DNA of 64,000 bases from Gadus chalcogrammus (GCF_026213295.1 NC_079424.1:11919992-11983991), one strand, 5' to 3'; shown: positions 1-14,400, counted from the stretch's first letter. Program-made: numbers and translations. Notes: a model not told the origin generated them from the sequence alone.

Positions 1-38
1 TATCACCACTACCATCTTCCCACCAGTCAGCCCCTGCA

Positions 39-78
39 GCTACCACCACCACCACCACCACCACCACCACCACCACCA
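39..78. repeat. (CCA)n microsatellite
   Basis: An uninterrupted run of CCA trinucleotides, read as GGT/TGG on the other strand. The poly-glycine open frame over it on the minus strand is a translation artefact. Confidence 0.9.
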
Positions 79-813
79 GCTCTTTCCCCATCTAAGCCGT
101 ACCTTCCCGTGTGACAGCACAACGTGGGAGAGGCAATGAGAGGACAAATGTAAACACTCCAAACACTCTCAAGGCTATTTATTGTGGGAATCTCTTCACA
201 CACATGCACTTGGTGCGGAGAAGCATGCATACACACACAAAATGTTCCATTTTTGAAAGACTTATATTGTTGTGTTCCTGTAGCTTTTATATTGCCTGCA
301 TTTCTTTTCTTATTTGACCTTTTAAAGGTTCTTTCCTCGTGTTTAAATGTTGTTTGCCCTGCTATTGCTGTAGTTCTCCACTCTTCGAAGCACTTTAACA
401 CATTGTTTAAAAAGGTGCTATATTAATAAAGACACATACTATATACTAATACTTAAACACACACAGGCAAACAAATGCATGCAACACGCACAAGCATATC
501 TGGTTTTCCTAAACAATGATGGGAGAGATAGAGAAATTTGTTCAAGATGGGAAGCATTTCTATAAGATTGATAGTGGTGGCTGGACTGTTACTCGAGCCT
601 TTCGTAATTGACATGGACCAGACATGACCACTTCAGGGTGGGGAGGGGCTTGAGAGAAGAGCATGATGAGTAAATGTGGAGTTAAGAGGGGTAGGTGAAG
701 ATGATGGGTTAAAGGACGTGGAGAGTGAAACGTAGAGCGGATTTCTGTTCGAAACTCTGGAATGGATATCTTGGGGATGTGGAATGGGCCCATGAACCTC
801 AAAATCTCCAGTA

Positions 814-1083
814 CCATGAAGACATTAGGCAATGAAGACATGAAGCATGAAGCCATGAAGTAATGAAGACATGAGGCCATAAAGCCATGAAGACATGAAG
901 CCATGAAGCCATAAAAGCATTACGCCATGAAGACATGAGGCCCTGAAGACATGAGGCCCTGAAGACATGAGGCCATGAGGACATTAGGCCATGAAGACAT
1001 GAGGCCCTGAAGACATGAGGCCATGAGGACATTAGGCCATGAAGACATGAGGCCATGGATTCGTGAGGCCATGAAGCTATGAA
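814..1083. repeat. ATGAAGACATGAGGCC-type minisatellite
   Basis: About 270 bp of short direct repeats built from ATGAAGACATGAGGCC and variants such as ATGAGGACATTAGGCC. Units vary by single substitutions and small length changes, and a longer higher-order period repeats between about 940 and 1060. Minus-strand frames over it give repetitive peptides rich in WPHVF and SWP and are not genes. Confidence 0.85.
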
Positions 1084-3577
1084 AATCAGATGGATTTTGG
1101 GGGGGAGGGAGAGGGGAGACATTCAGATTGCTCAATCATCCAGTATGAGGTGAGCAAAATCTCCAGAGAGAGAGAGGGAGAGAGGGAACAATGTGGGCGT
1201 GACCCAGTGCTAATGAGTTAATTAGGTAATCTCAGCCTTTTGTAGCCTCAGGACTATCCTCATCCTCCCTGCTCTTGGGTTCAACACCCCAACTCTCCAC
1301 ACTGCCTTAGAAGGGGGCGCACTAGAGAAAGAGCCTCCCATGACTCCTTGTCCTCGCAGCTATTCTCATTTCCCCCACAGAAACCCAGAAGGATGATGAC
1401 AGAGGAGATAACAGAGATGGAGGAGGGATTGCTGGTGGCGACATTGATGGTAAGATAAAGAAGAGGAGGAAGAGGAGGAAGAGGGGGATGTAAAAAGCAG
1501 CCAATAGGAGAGATCCTGCTCTGGGGGACATCAATCCGTTGATTTATTGTGTTTTTAAAAAAGGAAATCACCATAAAGGACTTGAAGACGAAATTGCGAA
1601 TGGAAGACACAAGGGACAACAAGAACCGTCTGGACCCAAAGGCCAAAAATAGGCTACCTCACAAGACGCTTGGGAAGATGAACCATTATTCAAACACACA
1701 AGCCTAACAAAGCATTCTCGTCAATAAAACATCTGCAGTGAAGCACTTAATGCATCTCCACCACAGCACTTATTCAGACCCACACTCTCTCTAGGTTTAA
1801 GAGCCTCTACTATTAATAGAGTGAGTGGCTGTACCAAGATGACCCCCCAGTCCTACCACGCCAGGCTGACAGACTCCCATCAGTAAATGAACCCAATGAG
1901 CTGGTATGAAAAATACTCGCGTGTTTACTAGTATGCATGGCTGCAATATAAGCCCTGAAGAGGGAGGAGGTTATGCTAGGATCACCACCCCTAAAAATGC
2001 ATTACCCTCCCATTCTTAATGGGCACACGTTGCTGTTCCGACTTGTCTGACTTTCACTGGACTGGTTTGGTCACACGGCACTTCAGGAACACATTTTTAC
2101 TCTTAGCTGAATGCGGAGAGTAAAGAGGACACCGACATCGGGGCCTTAACATGGGGACATGGGACAAAAAGGGTTGAGGGGGGGGGGGGCCTGCCCAGAG
2201 TGAGCCCTGGAACATATTGGAAGCTGACTCACTCACCAGAGACACAATGACTAGCAGAGAGTTAAAATCAAATGATGGAGCCGACATTTAGAGCAGAAAA
2301 AACGTCTGCAAAGCTATGACATAATTACTATGACGTTATTCAGTCCACCGAAACTGTTACTTGAATGTGCATAACCCATCCCTGTCAATCATTAACATAG
2401 CATTTACCAATGCAGCTGGGTTGCAGTTCAAAGCCCATCACCGCTTGGATGATTTTTCCTTAATATTCCCACATGCTTGATGAAAGTTAGATCAGCTCCA
2501 GACACTTCTCCATGCCAACTCCACTCCCTACTCCGTGAGGGGGTTGGGAAGAGGGTCAGGAGTAGGCCAGCGCCTTTTTGAAGCCAAAGACCATCCAGCC
2601 CTTATCATGTAGGTCAAGGCTGTTTGTGTGTTTCCTGTTTGTGTGGATGTGTGAGACCGCTTAAGGTAACCATACACCGGTGGGATAAGTGTGGATGCCG
2701 GTGATAACATCACTGTCAATCTCATATCTCGCATTGCTTTGGAATATATAGAAGAATACAAATCATTTGTTCCTCATTATGGAATGGAGGAATGGCGCAC
2801 GATTCTTTATCATGACAAAATGCTTTAGGCTGATCAACTGCCACTTCCATATTGCTGGCGTGTCAAACCATTGTTTGAAAACAATGAAGCAAGTGTCGGG
2901 TTTCGAGATAATTCTGCAGTGATATGTGAGCAGTGTTGTCTGTCCAAACAAAGAGGAGGCTAGCAGATCTCTCTGTGGCATTGGAAGACTGAAGCTATCC
3001 CGCTAACACTAATAGTGTTTATCTTGGGGCTGTGGAACCCTCAGGATTCCGACCCAACTGCTATGGCAACCAAAGGGCCACCTGATTTCAATCTCCTCAG
3101 ACAATATTTACACACACTAAAAAGAGAGAGAGAGGGAAAGAGAGAGGGAGAGAACAACAGATCTTTGTCCACTGTTGACCTTGTATAAAAGTACAACCAA
3201 CTGTGACTGTATGGGTTATCAAAAGTTAATAATTGCTTCGCATGGCAGAATTCTGGCCCTTTCAAATGAATCGACTACTTTTTCAAGGTTAAACCGAGAA
3301 TTTTAGGATCTACATTTTTATTCTAGACTAGAGAGAAGAGTGTGAAAAAAATGGCATTTCCTTGTTGTCATAGGGATGAACAGTATTTGCCTCACAAGCT
3401 GGTGAGGCATTCAGGTGGAGAGCTCCGCCCAGTTCACCTGTTCAAAGCTATAAAAAGGAACTATGCTGCGGCGGTTTCACCCCAACCAGTCTGACAACTC
3501 TGCCATAAGAACCTGGTGTCTGCAAAACACACAAACAAATATTCCGAACATGCATAAGCTTGGGACACCATTTTGAT

Positions 3578-3712
<135 letters not shown>

Positions 3713-6700
3713 CTATCTCAGGTATTCCCACAGTGCACCCGAGCAGTGTGTTATATAACAGTTGATAGGCTAAATTGATCCATTTCAATTCATAAGTGTA
3801 GTATCAGGGAATATAACTGAACTGCTGTGTGCCTAGTAGTTGCCTACCGTCCCTCTTCATAAACAGTACACTACTGGTGCGAGACAGTCGCTGTACGCCA
3901 GGGAGTAGAACAGATGAGCGCAGAACGGATGGAGTCCTTCTGTGTTCCGGTTAACCTCAGCCAACAGAGCAGCCTTGTTTGCACCACCACCTCCACCAGA
4001 GACTACTGACTGCAGGGAGTGACGGGGGACTAGGGGAACGGCCCCGACTGGCTGGGTAGGATTCCACCTCCACCGGGGGTGATGGTAGGACTGGCTGGGC
4101 AAGGGTAGAAAACAAGGAGGTGTGGAGAACGACGCACTGGCCCTGTGGTTGGAGTCTAGCCTGGAGCACTTGTTCCCGACATTTGTCTTTTTATCTATGG
4201 TTCCCGACCTTTGTCCTCGTATGCAAACGGTAAGAATTGGATACACATAAATGCAGTGGCTGAGGAAAGATTGCTAGTGCCCCCTTACTACAAGAAGGCC
4301 ATGACCAGTGGGGAACAGAGGAAGGAAAATGTCACCAACGCCACTCATGCTCCAGTGTGGTAATTAAGCAAACACAAATGAACACAAACTTCAATAGAAA
4401 GCATTCAAATGGAATACAAGATAAAATGCACAAAGCAACATTATTTTTAAATCTAAAAAGCCATTATACATCATACTATACTGCGTTGATTTTCAATTAT
4501 CTCTATATTTTTCTCCTTATTGTAAATTTGCTATATGAAGAATAAAATTGACCTGCCTCACAACAAATACTTTCATTTCCCATATGGGCACGTATCAATG
4601 CTGCCAACACTTTCAATACAGTTTGCTCATCTTCGGATAGAATAAATATTACAGCCAGATGCCAGAGGCCAGAGGCTATTTGATCACAGCGTGAGAGGGA
4701 GATCAAATATGGAATATATCGGATGTATACAGAGCTCATACAACGTAAACACAAAAACCCATACCAACAACAAGCAGGTGTAGGTGAACAGCTTCGCCTG
4801 CAGCAGTCTGTCAATCAATGTGACCCCCCCCTGACTCCCTATCACTACTGCTGCCTGGGGTCACTGAAAACAATGCATCAAGTAAAAACACTAATGTGGA
4901 CTTTAATAAATAAAAAAATACTCAAACTATTTACTACAAACAATATGACTAGAAGAATAATACTACCACACATTCCATGCAGATTCTTGTAAATGTCAAC
5001 CGGGAAAAGAGGTTAGAGGGAGACAATGGAGGGAAGGATGAAGTGACACGCTGGAGATGGATGCAGACGGGGAGGGAGAGGAGAGCCCTGATGAAGGATT
5101 GTGAACCAGTGCAGAGGAACAACAAAAGGGGAAGGAGCGAGAGAGGGAAAAGGACTTTGAGCTGGTTATTCAATTTGACCAGCTGCTAATCTTTGATAAG
5201 ATTGCTAATGTGAATGCGAATGTGTGTGTGTGTGTGTGTGTGGTGCAAATCAGAGCCAAGGCAATATTGTTTATCGTTAATGAACAGATGTCCACACTAC
5301 CTTCTAATGATTTTTTATTTTGGGCCCCATGGGGCCCTATATCTCCACTGGCCTTCTTCCTCCTAGCAGCCCTATCTTAGGTGGTATGGAGGGAGTCTAT
5401 ATCAGCAGGGCTGCCTTGTTTTTTCCCATACACAATATCAGCCTTTGAAATAATACATTGGAGAATGCAAGCGGATACTAACCGGCACAAAGACGTTGCA
5501 ATCTGTACTGACTCAGCAAAAAAAACAAATGCCCACTCCTCTGATTCTACACCTCTCAAGAAAACTTACATTAAAATACATATAGATAATATATCTCTAC
5601 ATCTGTCTAGGTCTTTGTCTGTCCATGTCTTTAACTCGTCTTAGTAGGGTTGGAGCCAGGAGCCCGACAAACCCTACAGGGAAATCAGACTTCTTGTCTA
5701 ATTTAAGAGCTCTGGAACTCAGCAGCAGGAAACAGACAAAGTCGGACGTGTGTGATGGTAAGTCTTTAAGATAATAGATGACTCGGGAATGTGTGCGCGC
5801 GCGTGCGTGCGTGCGTTAGATTCCACAATAGGTGGTGGAGGTGACTTCTGTTTGACAATAAGCACCACCCGTCTCCTCCGTGGCGATGGTGTGTTCATTG
5901 GATAGGCTGCGTGAGCCGCGTTAGTGAACGTCAGGGCATGCATTCATCATGGCGAAGCAATTTCAGAGCAACTTAAAAAAATAATACAAAAGCTACTTTT
6001 CCATCAACAAATCAAAGAGGCCCACCTCCAGCTTATCTTGCCACACAGTTCACAGAGAAAACAAACGACTGTGGTTCTTCAGTCACGTCCCTCTATGTTT
6101 TGATCGAAGGCACTGAGCCTTTCATTAACAAAAAGAAGGGAACTGAAGGAGAAGAAGACGGGATGTGATATGACGGGCAAGCCAGTGGACATCTGCTCCG
6201 TTACCACAGTGTTTCTCTGTCGCAAACCTGCCAGTGACGCAGTCCAGACACCTGAGAGAGACAAACACAGAGCCCTTCTGAATCCCAGCTATATAAACAC
6301 AGCATTCCCAAGCCGGAGCGGCTGCAGAAGAAGAACAGGGTACAACGTCTGTATCTTGGTCGAGTTGGAGATGTGCTTGCATTTCGTCTGATAATACCCA
6401 AACCAGAAGAGTATGAGTAGGTCTCAGTATCCATTTAGCCGTTGTATTGTGGAGAATGAATATTCAGCAAGCGGGTTATTAGTGCATTTGTGTGTGAGAG
6501 GTGGAGCACGAAAGTTTGAGTCAGATGGAAATATAGGAGAGAGACGGAGAGAGAGCAAGAGAGCGAGGGAACGATCCTTGGCCCTTCTATGATCTCTTAG
6601 GAGCAGTGTTTAATCAAGTGGTAAATAGTTTCACCCCAACTCTGGCCTACAGGACCTCATGCTCCTTGGACCCAACAGGCGGCAAGATGCAAATACTCCC

Positions 6701-7740
6701 CCGAACGGGTGGAGTAAAGAAGAAACAGCTACGTGAGGGATGGTAACATTATCAGAACATCACAGTAGTGCTAATTTATACCAACTGCAAAGGAGAAGAA
6801 AGATGGAGAGTGAGTCAACAACAGCATGTCAAATCCACTGTGAACGGATCCAGACAGGGTGCAGAGCGAAGATGGGTACATGAATAAAAGACGGCACCAC
6901 AACAAAAAGGAGGTAAATCGATATGAATGAATGCTGAAACGATGGTGCAAGAGGGGTATGGTTCTGTTGGAGCGGGGATATGGGGAGGGGGAAAATATCT
7001 GGAAGTATACCTGAATGCTTGTTTCTTGATTGTTGGAAAAGAAAGTAAAAAGACCTTGACGGTACAAAATAAATTAAAAAGTTAATGGCTTTAAATTTAA
7101 ATCTCTGTATATCTTAACATTTTCCGAACCATGTGAATAGGACACGTCCAGAAGTTAACCAGATTACATCCTGTTTGAAACGAAGGGTAGAATTTGACGG
7201 GAGCTAAGGGTGAACAGTTTAAGCATCACCAGTAGCATTCGTTCGGTTCGTTTGAATCAAAGGTTTAGGCTCTTTGTGCTCCAAAAATAAAAAAACTAAA
7301 GTGTTGAGAATGATAACAATGCAGCATAGCAATGTATGTGGGGGGGGGGGGGGGTCACACTGGTCACACGGATCCAGAAGAATAGGCGCCAACATTATCC
7401 AACTGCCTAAACAATGAGGACGTGAGAAGATGGCCGCCAACAAGACTGATGCATCACCAGATTACTTTTCCTGTCTCGGCTAATTAGTCACCACCGGTCC
7501 AATTAAGATCACTCAGCTGACTTTTCATTTTCACCCCCACTATCTGTTAATTGAGGCCTGCAGCTCATTACTGAACTGGAGCAAAGGAGACGAGTGAACA
7601 GATTGATTTAAAAAAACAAAGAGAGGAAAAGAGAGAAAGAGGGGAGGGAGTCGAAGCCTATTGTTCCTTTTAATATCAGAACTGACCTTCGTATGCTCAG
7701 CTGTTCCACTGTTCAACCTCTGTGGGCGCACACGAACACG

Positions 7741-7879
<139 letters not shown>

Positions 7880-8971
7880 CTACATTCTACCCATAGTGGG
7901 AAACGTGCTTGAACACAACCCCAACAACCCATTAGTAAAACATAAAAAAAATAAAACATTTAAGTGTTGTCTGTTCCAGCCAGTCCTGGGATCTCCACCT
8001 CCATTATAGTGTTGATTACTGCGTTGATGAAGCAGTTCGCCCACATGCCCTGCTCTCAGTCCAACATTTGATAGAGCCAAAAGCAAAGAAGATCAAAGGC
8101 CCCAAATGTACAGCCATTGGCATAATAGGAAAACTAATATCACTGTGTTTGATAAACCTGCATATCAATCAAATGTGGGTGTATAAAGGGTATTACAGTG
8201 ACACAGATCATGTTACAGATACAGAGAGCACACAATGGGAATTGGGGAGGTATATGACGTACATCTGGGCGATGTTGTTTTAGGTGGGTTTCTAATACTG
8301 CATGATGGAAGTACAACACACCTACAAAGCTGATGATGCCATGCCAGGTATCATCATGCGATGACTGAAGCCGTTCGCTGGTACGGCCGTTTCCAGAAGC
8401 AGTTTTGAGCAACACATGCTTTCTCAATCCGAGGCGCTCCACCGCTGATCTTGACAACATCCACCTAGATTTCCAGATGGCCACCATGGAGGTAATGACA
8501 AGTAGAGCCATTGTGAAAAAGGCATTGTGCAAAATAATGATGCCACACGCATACAGGAAGTCTGGCTCGTAAAAATATGAGGTTATTCAAAAAAAAAAAA
8601 AAAAAAGGTTATTAGCCGCAAATAGAATGTAAAGTATACTACCGGCATTTGTGCTAACAACATACCAGATATGCAACACAGTCAGGAAAACTATTCCTGT
8701 ACAAAAAAAATATGTTTTTACTTCATCTGAAGGGATGCTCATTAACTAGATATAAGCACTTACACAATATGACACTATCTGTATTAATTATATTGAAGTC
8801 CAGTCCTTTCCTATCTTTGCACACCACCCCAACTCCCCCGGTGGCCACCACAACCACCAGCCACACAATACACTCTACAACTCTTTGTGGGGCTGTCATC
8901 CATAACCGCCCGCCAAGTCACCAACAGGTCACTCATCGAGCCCTTTGAATGGCAGAGCGAGCAAGTGTCAC

Positions 8972-9087
<116 letters not shown>

Positions 9088-9900
9088 CTGATGAATTCTG
9101 TGCATGTACCGGCAGACAATAGACTCATCCTCTAAATCCTCTTAAATCAGGACAATACGGCCCGCAAAACCCCAAACATATCTTCACATTCTTCGTAGGC
9201 GATGGACTCAACTTAATGGGATTTGTGTTATCAGACTAGAGAGCCAGACCGTGACTAAAAAGCACAAGAGGATGATGACGAGTTCCTCAGAGCCAGGGTG
9301 ATAATTAGCCTGGTTCAGGTCCCCAGAGAACCACGACCACTTTGTTTTCAGTTTGTTTTGATTTGTGCGATGCAATGACATCAGGGGAAATCAGTTGATG
9401 AACAACCGTGATTGGCTTTAACGTTGACCAATCAGTGGAGGGGAAGCAATGGGGTTAGGTAGAAATCCTACTCAACAGGAACCAAAACACACGGCATCCA
9501 GTTTCCTTTACAGTTCAGCCTTGTGTAGCACAACCCAGAGGATACAGTCTTCACTGGTTGAGGAGCGCCGACAAATCGTTTTAATGTCCACAAATGATCC
9601 TCAAAATAATGCTGTGAGCTCTTAAGCCGTATCCGGTAGTTAGGAAGCAGAAGTCTTCATTTGAGATCCAGAACTCCATAATAGACAGGGTCGAAGCAGA
9701 CCTTTTGTTAAAAAAAAAAAAGCGCTGCCCTGCAACTAGGCCTGTTCTTACCGTTTCCTTATATATCCTTAGTCTCTCCCACTGCCATCGCCCTACTTCC
9801 AGGGTGCCCGCCAAAGGCATAAGTGTGTCTCGGCGTGACTTCATCGGGGGCCCGGCTCCACTTCATATCGTTCACAGACCCAAACACACACCAATACTTC

Positions 9901-10252
9901 AAACATACACCAATAGATAGATAGATAAGTCCTTTATTCATCCCTTTTTAGGGGGAAATTCTTTCTCTGCTTTTGACCCATCCGGGTAGCCGGTGAACAC
10001 ATACACACACAGAGGTCCACACACGTGGGGTACACAAATACAGGTGCACACATGCAGTTACACACATGGGGGCACACCGGCACTACCGGAGCAGTGGGCT
10101 GCCGCGGTGCAGCGCCTTGGGAGCAGGTGGGGGTTTCAGGTGCCTTGCTCAAGGGCACCTCATCCGTGGAGGTTCGGGATTCGAACTGGCCACCTTCCGG
10201 TTACCAGTCCAACTCCTTCACCAGTATGCCACGGATGCCCAATACTACACAC
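9901..10252 (-). mobile_element. tRNA-derived SINE with L2-like tail, minus strand
   Basis: Read on the minus strand, the element starts near 10240 with a tRNA-like head. A box-A-like stretch (TGGCATACTGGT) is followed by a B box (GTTCGAATCC, complement of 10169-10180). Next comes a domain containing CCCTTGAGCAAGGCACCT, and the tail reads GGATGAATAAAGGACTTATC followed by (TATC)n near 9914-9930. The AATTTCCCCC...GAATAAAG...(TATC)n tail is typical of fish SINEs mobilised by L2-clade LINEs. A 15-bp direct repeat, ACACACCAATACTTC, flanks the element at 9886-9900 and 10253-10267 and could be a target-site duplication. Exact ends are uncertain because the flanks are CA-rich. Confidence 0.75.
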
Positions 10253-10737
10253 ACACACCAATACTTCTCACAAACACACACACACACCAGCTTCAGTCTG
10301 TGCCCAGAAGGACGAGGCAGTGTGAGACAGGCCCGGTATGGTTGTAGGTTATGCCATCTTCTGCGAAACGCAAAGCTCACTCCTTCTTTAAAAAATAAGG
10401 AGGTGATGTATCAAATTCCATCCGAATATTTAACTGTTGAGTTGTTTGTAATTATAAAATCTAGTCTATAAAGTCAGAGACTGCAGTTTGTTCTATTAAT
10501 GAGGTAGTAAAGCGATATGAAGGAAGGACAACAGGACTTTAACAATGAAAGGAAATGGAACAAGGATGTCCCTACTTCTCCACTTCTTGAGTATAGGCCA
10601 TAAATAAGTCAGCTTTGTTCTTGTTATTGTAGCTGACTGAAGATTAACAGATAGACTAGACAAGCATTCCTCACAAGAACCAAAATTGACGAGTCCCACT
10701 TTAAAAGTGTCCAATGCACCCAAGATAGTTTCTAGGC

Positions 10738-10955
10738 CCAAACCAGATGGTTAATTGGGATACACCAGATTGTTGCTGGGGACGCTCCAGATCGTTTCTG
10801 GGCTCACACCAGATTGTTTCTGGGGGAAATTCAGATACTTTCATGCGACAAATTAGTTATTTTCTGGGGGCATACCAGTCAGTTTCTGGGGGAAACGCTG
10901 ATATTTTCTGGGGACACACCAAATTGTCTCACCGGACACGCTAGATAGTTCCTGG
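10738..10955. repeat. Degenerate tandem repeat, about 28-30 bp unit
   Basis: Roughly seven diverged copies of a unit like ACACCAGATTGTTTCTGGGGG follow one another. TTTCTGGG, or a near match such as TTGCTGGG or TTCCTGGG, marks most units. The plus-strand frame across it is repetitive and not a gene. Confidence 0.75.
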
Positions 10956-12445
10956 GGAAACCAAGTATGTTTTGTTTCGTTCTCCTCAGGCCCTGGGGGA
11001 TCCCCAAATGGGGAGCACGAAATAAACTCATAATGCATCAATAAATCACTCCAAGTCACTTCAGGGCGTTGCCTTGAAAACTATGGAAATAGAAAGTAAA
11101 TAAACGTACATTTCATCCATCCTGTTTACACACACACACACACAGAAAAACACACACTTTCCACACGTAAAATGAAGAGCAGAGTTCCCCTGGAGCCGTG
11201 CAGAGGAGAGGAAGCAGAGCTGCTGTGAGCTCCGACACAACGCAAAGGTGGAGGAGGAAAGAGGCTTGTCTGACTTCCTGCAGAGAGGGAGGGAAATAAA
11301 CACTTCCAAATGCATGCATGCCAGGAACCACAACCCCATACACGCAAAAAGACACAGATAAACAAAAATCCAACACACACACACACACACACAGGCAGAA
11401 TCAAACTATACACATCACAAAGATGCAGACACGCAGAAAAACGTGTAAACCCAGCGGCCCAGAGTAAACACAGTGCGGTTCATTTAAAGGGGTAGGACCG
11501 GTCAGCTACTATTGCTACCGTATGCAAATAAAACAACTCCGGAAAAGTAGAGCCAGTATACCCAGTCACGTCATTGTTAATCACCATGATTCACTGCTGC
11601 AACAAATTGAAAAAAGACTGAATCCCCACTAGGCTGATAACTCTTCTGATGAGGGCAGACAGACGGAGGACTAGAAGGGGCAAGAAGCAGCCCAACATCA
11701 CGTCATTCTGGAGAAGTTGAATGTTTGTGTAGTCAGCGAGTGATTAAGTTAGTCAGTAAACCTTTTGGGCATAAGGATACTTCTGAAGACTGACGCCAAC
11801 GGTCCATTCAGACTCGAGTTACTCAGTTGAATATTTTCATCAATCCATTTTGTTTGTAAATAAAAGTGTGTTGAGGTCAATACCAGACTGCTGGCCCTAT
11901 GCGCAGTTGTGGGAACCAGAACATGGACTGATTTGTCTATGCCAGTCCCACTGAAACCATATGCAAACATTACTATCAGTGGGAGAGTATCGGTGAGAGA
12001 CTCTTATCTGTGTAATACAACAAATCTCTGTGTCTGTGTGATACAACAAATTCCTCTGTCTGTCTGTCTGTCTGTCTGTGAGGAAAAAAGATGGCGAGAA
12101 TCTGTGAATTCTGGACAAAATTCATCTTAACTATTGATACCGATATGAATATTTTCCCCTCCTTTCTCTTCCTGTTGCTCCCTAGCATTTAAGTGGTTGA
12201 GGAGAGAGATGGAGTCTGCTACCTTCACTGGGGGAGTATCAAAAACCTCTGACTGGACACTTTTCAACGCTCTGTCTCAAGCTGGCGGTCTACAGAATCG
12301 CAGTGAGCTAACCATTCATTGTGCCAATAAATCGCCTTAGCCGGCTTCATTAGGTCTGAAGAAAAGACGATGCCACGGTAGAAATTTGGCCACTATGATT
12401 GTACAGATGGCTCGAATTTGCAGAGCATTTTTTCCCAATTAGGGT

Positions 12446-12468
12446 TGGGGGGGGGGGGGGGGGGGGCT
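12446..12468. repeat. Poly-G tract
   Basis: A run of about 20 G residues in the presumed MAGI1 intron. Similar short G or C runs occur at about 2177-2191, 7340-7354, 22912-22923 and 38777-38793. Their lengths are prone to sequencing error. Confidence 0.85.
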
Positions 12469-13442
12469 AGAGCGGGGAACTCCCAGTCAGCATTAATTAC
12501 TCAAACAATTGAAATGGGATCTAATCATGGAGTGGCTCATCACACCTTGATAATGTCACCCAGGAAAATATGTCCTAAGGAAAAGCCTGGAAAGGCGCCA
12601 AGTCGATCCTGGTAAAACCATAGTAGGCCCTCCAGGCTACGGATTATCCCAGACTGAATTAGTTTAACTCAGTGTCTAGACTCATTGTAAAGTGGAGAAG
12701 AAGGAAGAGCACCATTGAAGGAAATCAAGAAAGGTAACTGATAAGGCCTACTTCCCATAGTTTCTGCATCATGATTTATCCATAAATATTTTATAGGATG
12801 ATCAAAATACATTCAGAGCTGTGATAGTGCTTAGAAAATGTCCCGGATCTTGTCTCAGCCAGCTGAGCTTCACATGCTTAGAGATGTGTGAAACTGACCT
12901 AGAAGAGAAACTGTTCTTCTATCTGCCAGTACCACCGTGGATCCTGAAGTAAAGCATGGCTGAGGACCCAGCTGCGTCCCATCGGCCCCGGCAGCCTGCC
13001 TGTCACGCTTGGTGTCTGTCAGGCACTTCAGTGTCAAACCGCAAGACCGTGCCGAGCAAAGCTGACCATGAACTGCACAGTCCGACCACAGTGACGAGAA
13101 CCTGTTATCCATTCGTTTTCCACTGGGATAAAACCCAACGATGACGACCGCAACAACAACAACATATCGGGGACTTACGGAAACGGATACAACTCATTAC
13201 CTGGCTACCCAGTATCATCACTTGACTGCTAGTCTGAGTCTGGGCACTGTAAAGAAGCGTCTGCCTAATCATTTTAACCTAGGTCCCTAATACTGGTATT
13301 CAGCATCAAATCCATGAGTTGGCATACTTAAATGTTTGTATTTCAAAAACATGACATAATCCAAATAAATGACTTTTCAAAAAGGGCGAATCAGGTGTAA
13401 TGGAGACAGAGGTGTGCTTGTGTCTCCTGATTCACGTCTTAC

Positions 13443-13740
13443 CTTGACTGACAGTTTTCAGCCTGACGGGACCTTTACAATTTTTTATCACGGTGTGCAG
13501 GTCGTACAAAGGCAATCCGGATATGGACAGGTTCTCCACCTCCAGTAGCAACTCCCCTTCGATTAGTTTCCCAGTGTGGTAAACCACGACGTCCTGGTCC
13601 AGTCGTCCGATGGTCGCAAACTCCCCGTTCTCCGCGCCCCCGAGGAGGGGCACGCCGAGCTCCCCGCGGGCATCCTTCACCAACGCGCACTCCCTCACCC
13701 TGGAGGTCCAGTGGCTTTTCTTTATCCCCGGTTTAGACAT
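13443..13740 (-). CDS. magi1: MAGI1-like scaffold protein, first coding exon (partial gene)
   Basis: This is the first coding exon of a membrane-associated guanylate kinase with inverted domain order. MAGI proteins are scaffolds at tight and adherens junctions. The peptide opens MSKPGIKKSHWTSRVRECAL, matching the conserved MAGI start MSK-x-KK-HWTSRV. It continues through GELGVPLLGGAENGEF, then GELLLEV and SGLPLYD, the N-terminal PDZ0 domain; there are 99 full codons plus one base. The exon ends CAAG|GTAAGA at 13443/13442, a strong donor. ATG at 13740 is chosen because MSK is conserved. GELLLEV-x(5)-SGLPLYD fits MAGI1 better than MAGI2 or MAGI3, and the divergent slc25a26 neighbour matches the human MAGI1 locus. 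Later exons (WW, guanylate kinase, further PDZ domains) would lie left of position 1. The a or b paralogue cannot be told. Confidence 0.88.
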
Positions 13741-14400
13741 GGTGGGAAAAAGTCTCCAAGCACCAAAAACAGGTGTTCTCGCCTACTGTTATGATACAAA
13801 CAAATAGGGCTGTGTATGTTCAGCGCAATAAAAAACGATATCCAAGTCAAGCGCAGCAAACTTTCTTTCTCTTCCACTGGAACATGAGTGCGTTATGAGC
13901 GTTCACCCAAAACGGGTCGTGTAGGAGGGATCAAGCCATCCCCGGTCACCGACCGCTTCAAATAGGTGGCTTACCGACTGTTCACTAATGTGCAGATAGT
14001 ATTATTCTCATCTTCTTAAGATCCTGCTTGGTATTAATCCCGCTTCTTCATCGTTGTCATCTCGAATCTGCCACCACCGCTCCAAACACAGACTCACAGA
14101 ATCACTTCTTCGGAGTCCACTTAAGCTGTATTTTAACTTTTAAATAGTTTTCTTTCCAACTTTCGTCAATATAATTACTCGTCGACGTATCCGGCTACTT
14201 GGTCGGTGGTTTTACGCCGTCCTCGAACGCTTTAAACAGGTACAACGTTGTCGTGTGTTTTACCGAACCTCATTCACATTCACACGCACTGGATGTATGT
14301 GTGTCTGTTGCTGAGTCCACAGTTTACGCATGCGCTGTGGTTTCCCCAAGGCATGAGGGATATCCTGGCTACACCTATCACATCACAGGGTCCTAGAGCG
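13741..14400 (-). promoter_or_regulatory. 5' UTR / upstream region of the MAGI1-like gene
   Basis: This is the sequence immediately upstream of the MAGI1-like ATG on the minus strand. It is free of long microsatellites and mixed in composition, as expected of a 5' UTR and promoter. I could not pick a start site or a convincing TATA box. The call rests on position only. Confidence 0.45.

Noticed and set aside
10160..10245. Possible true tRNA gene suggested by a B box
   Set aside because: No complete cloverleaf; the flanks show a SINE body and tail.
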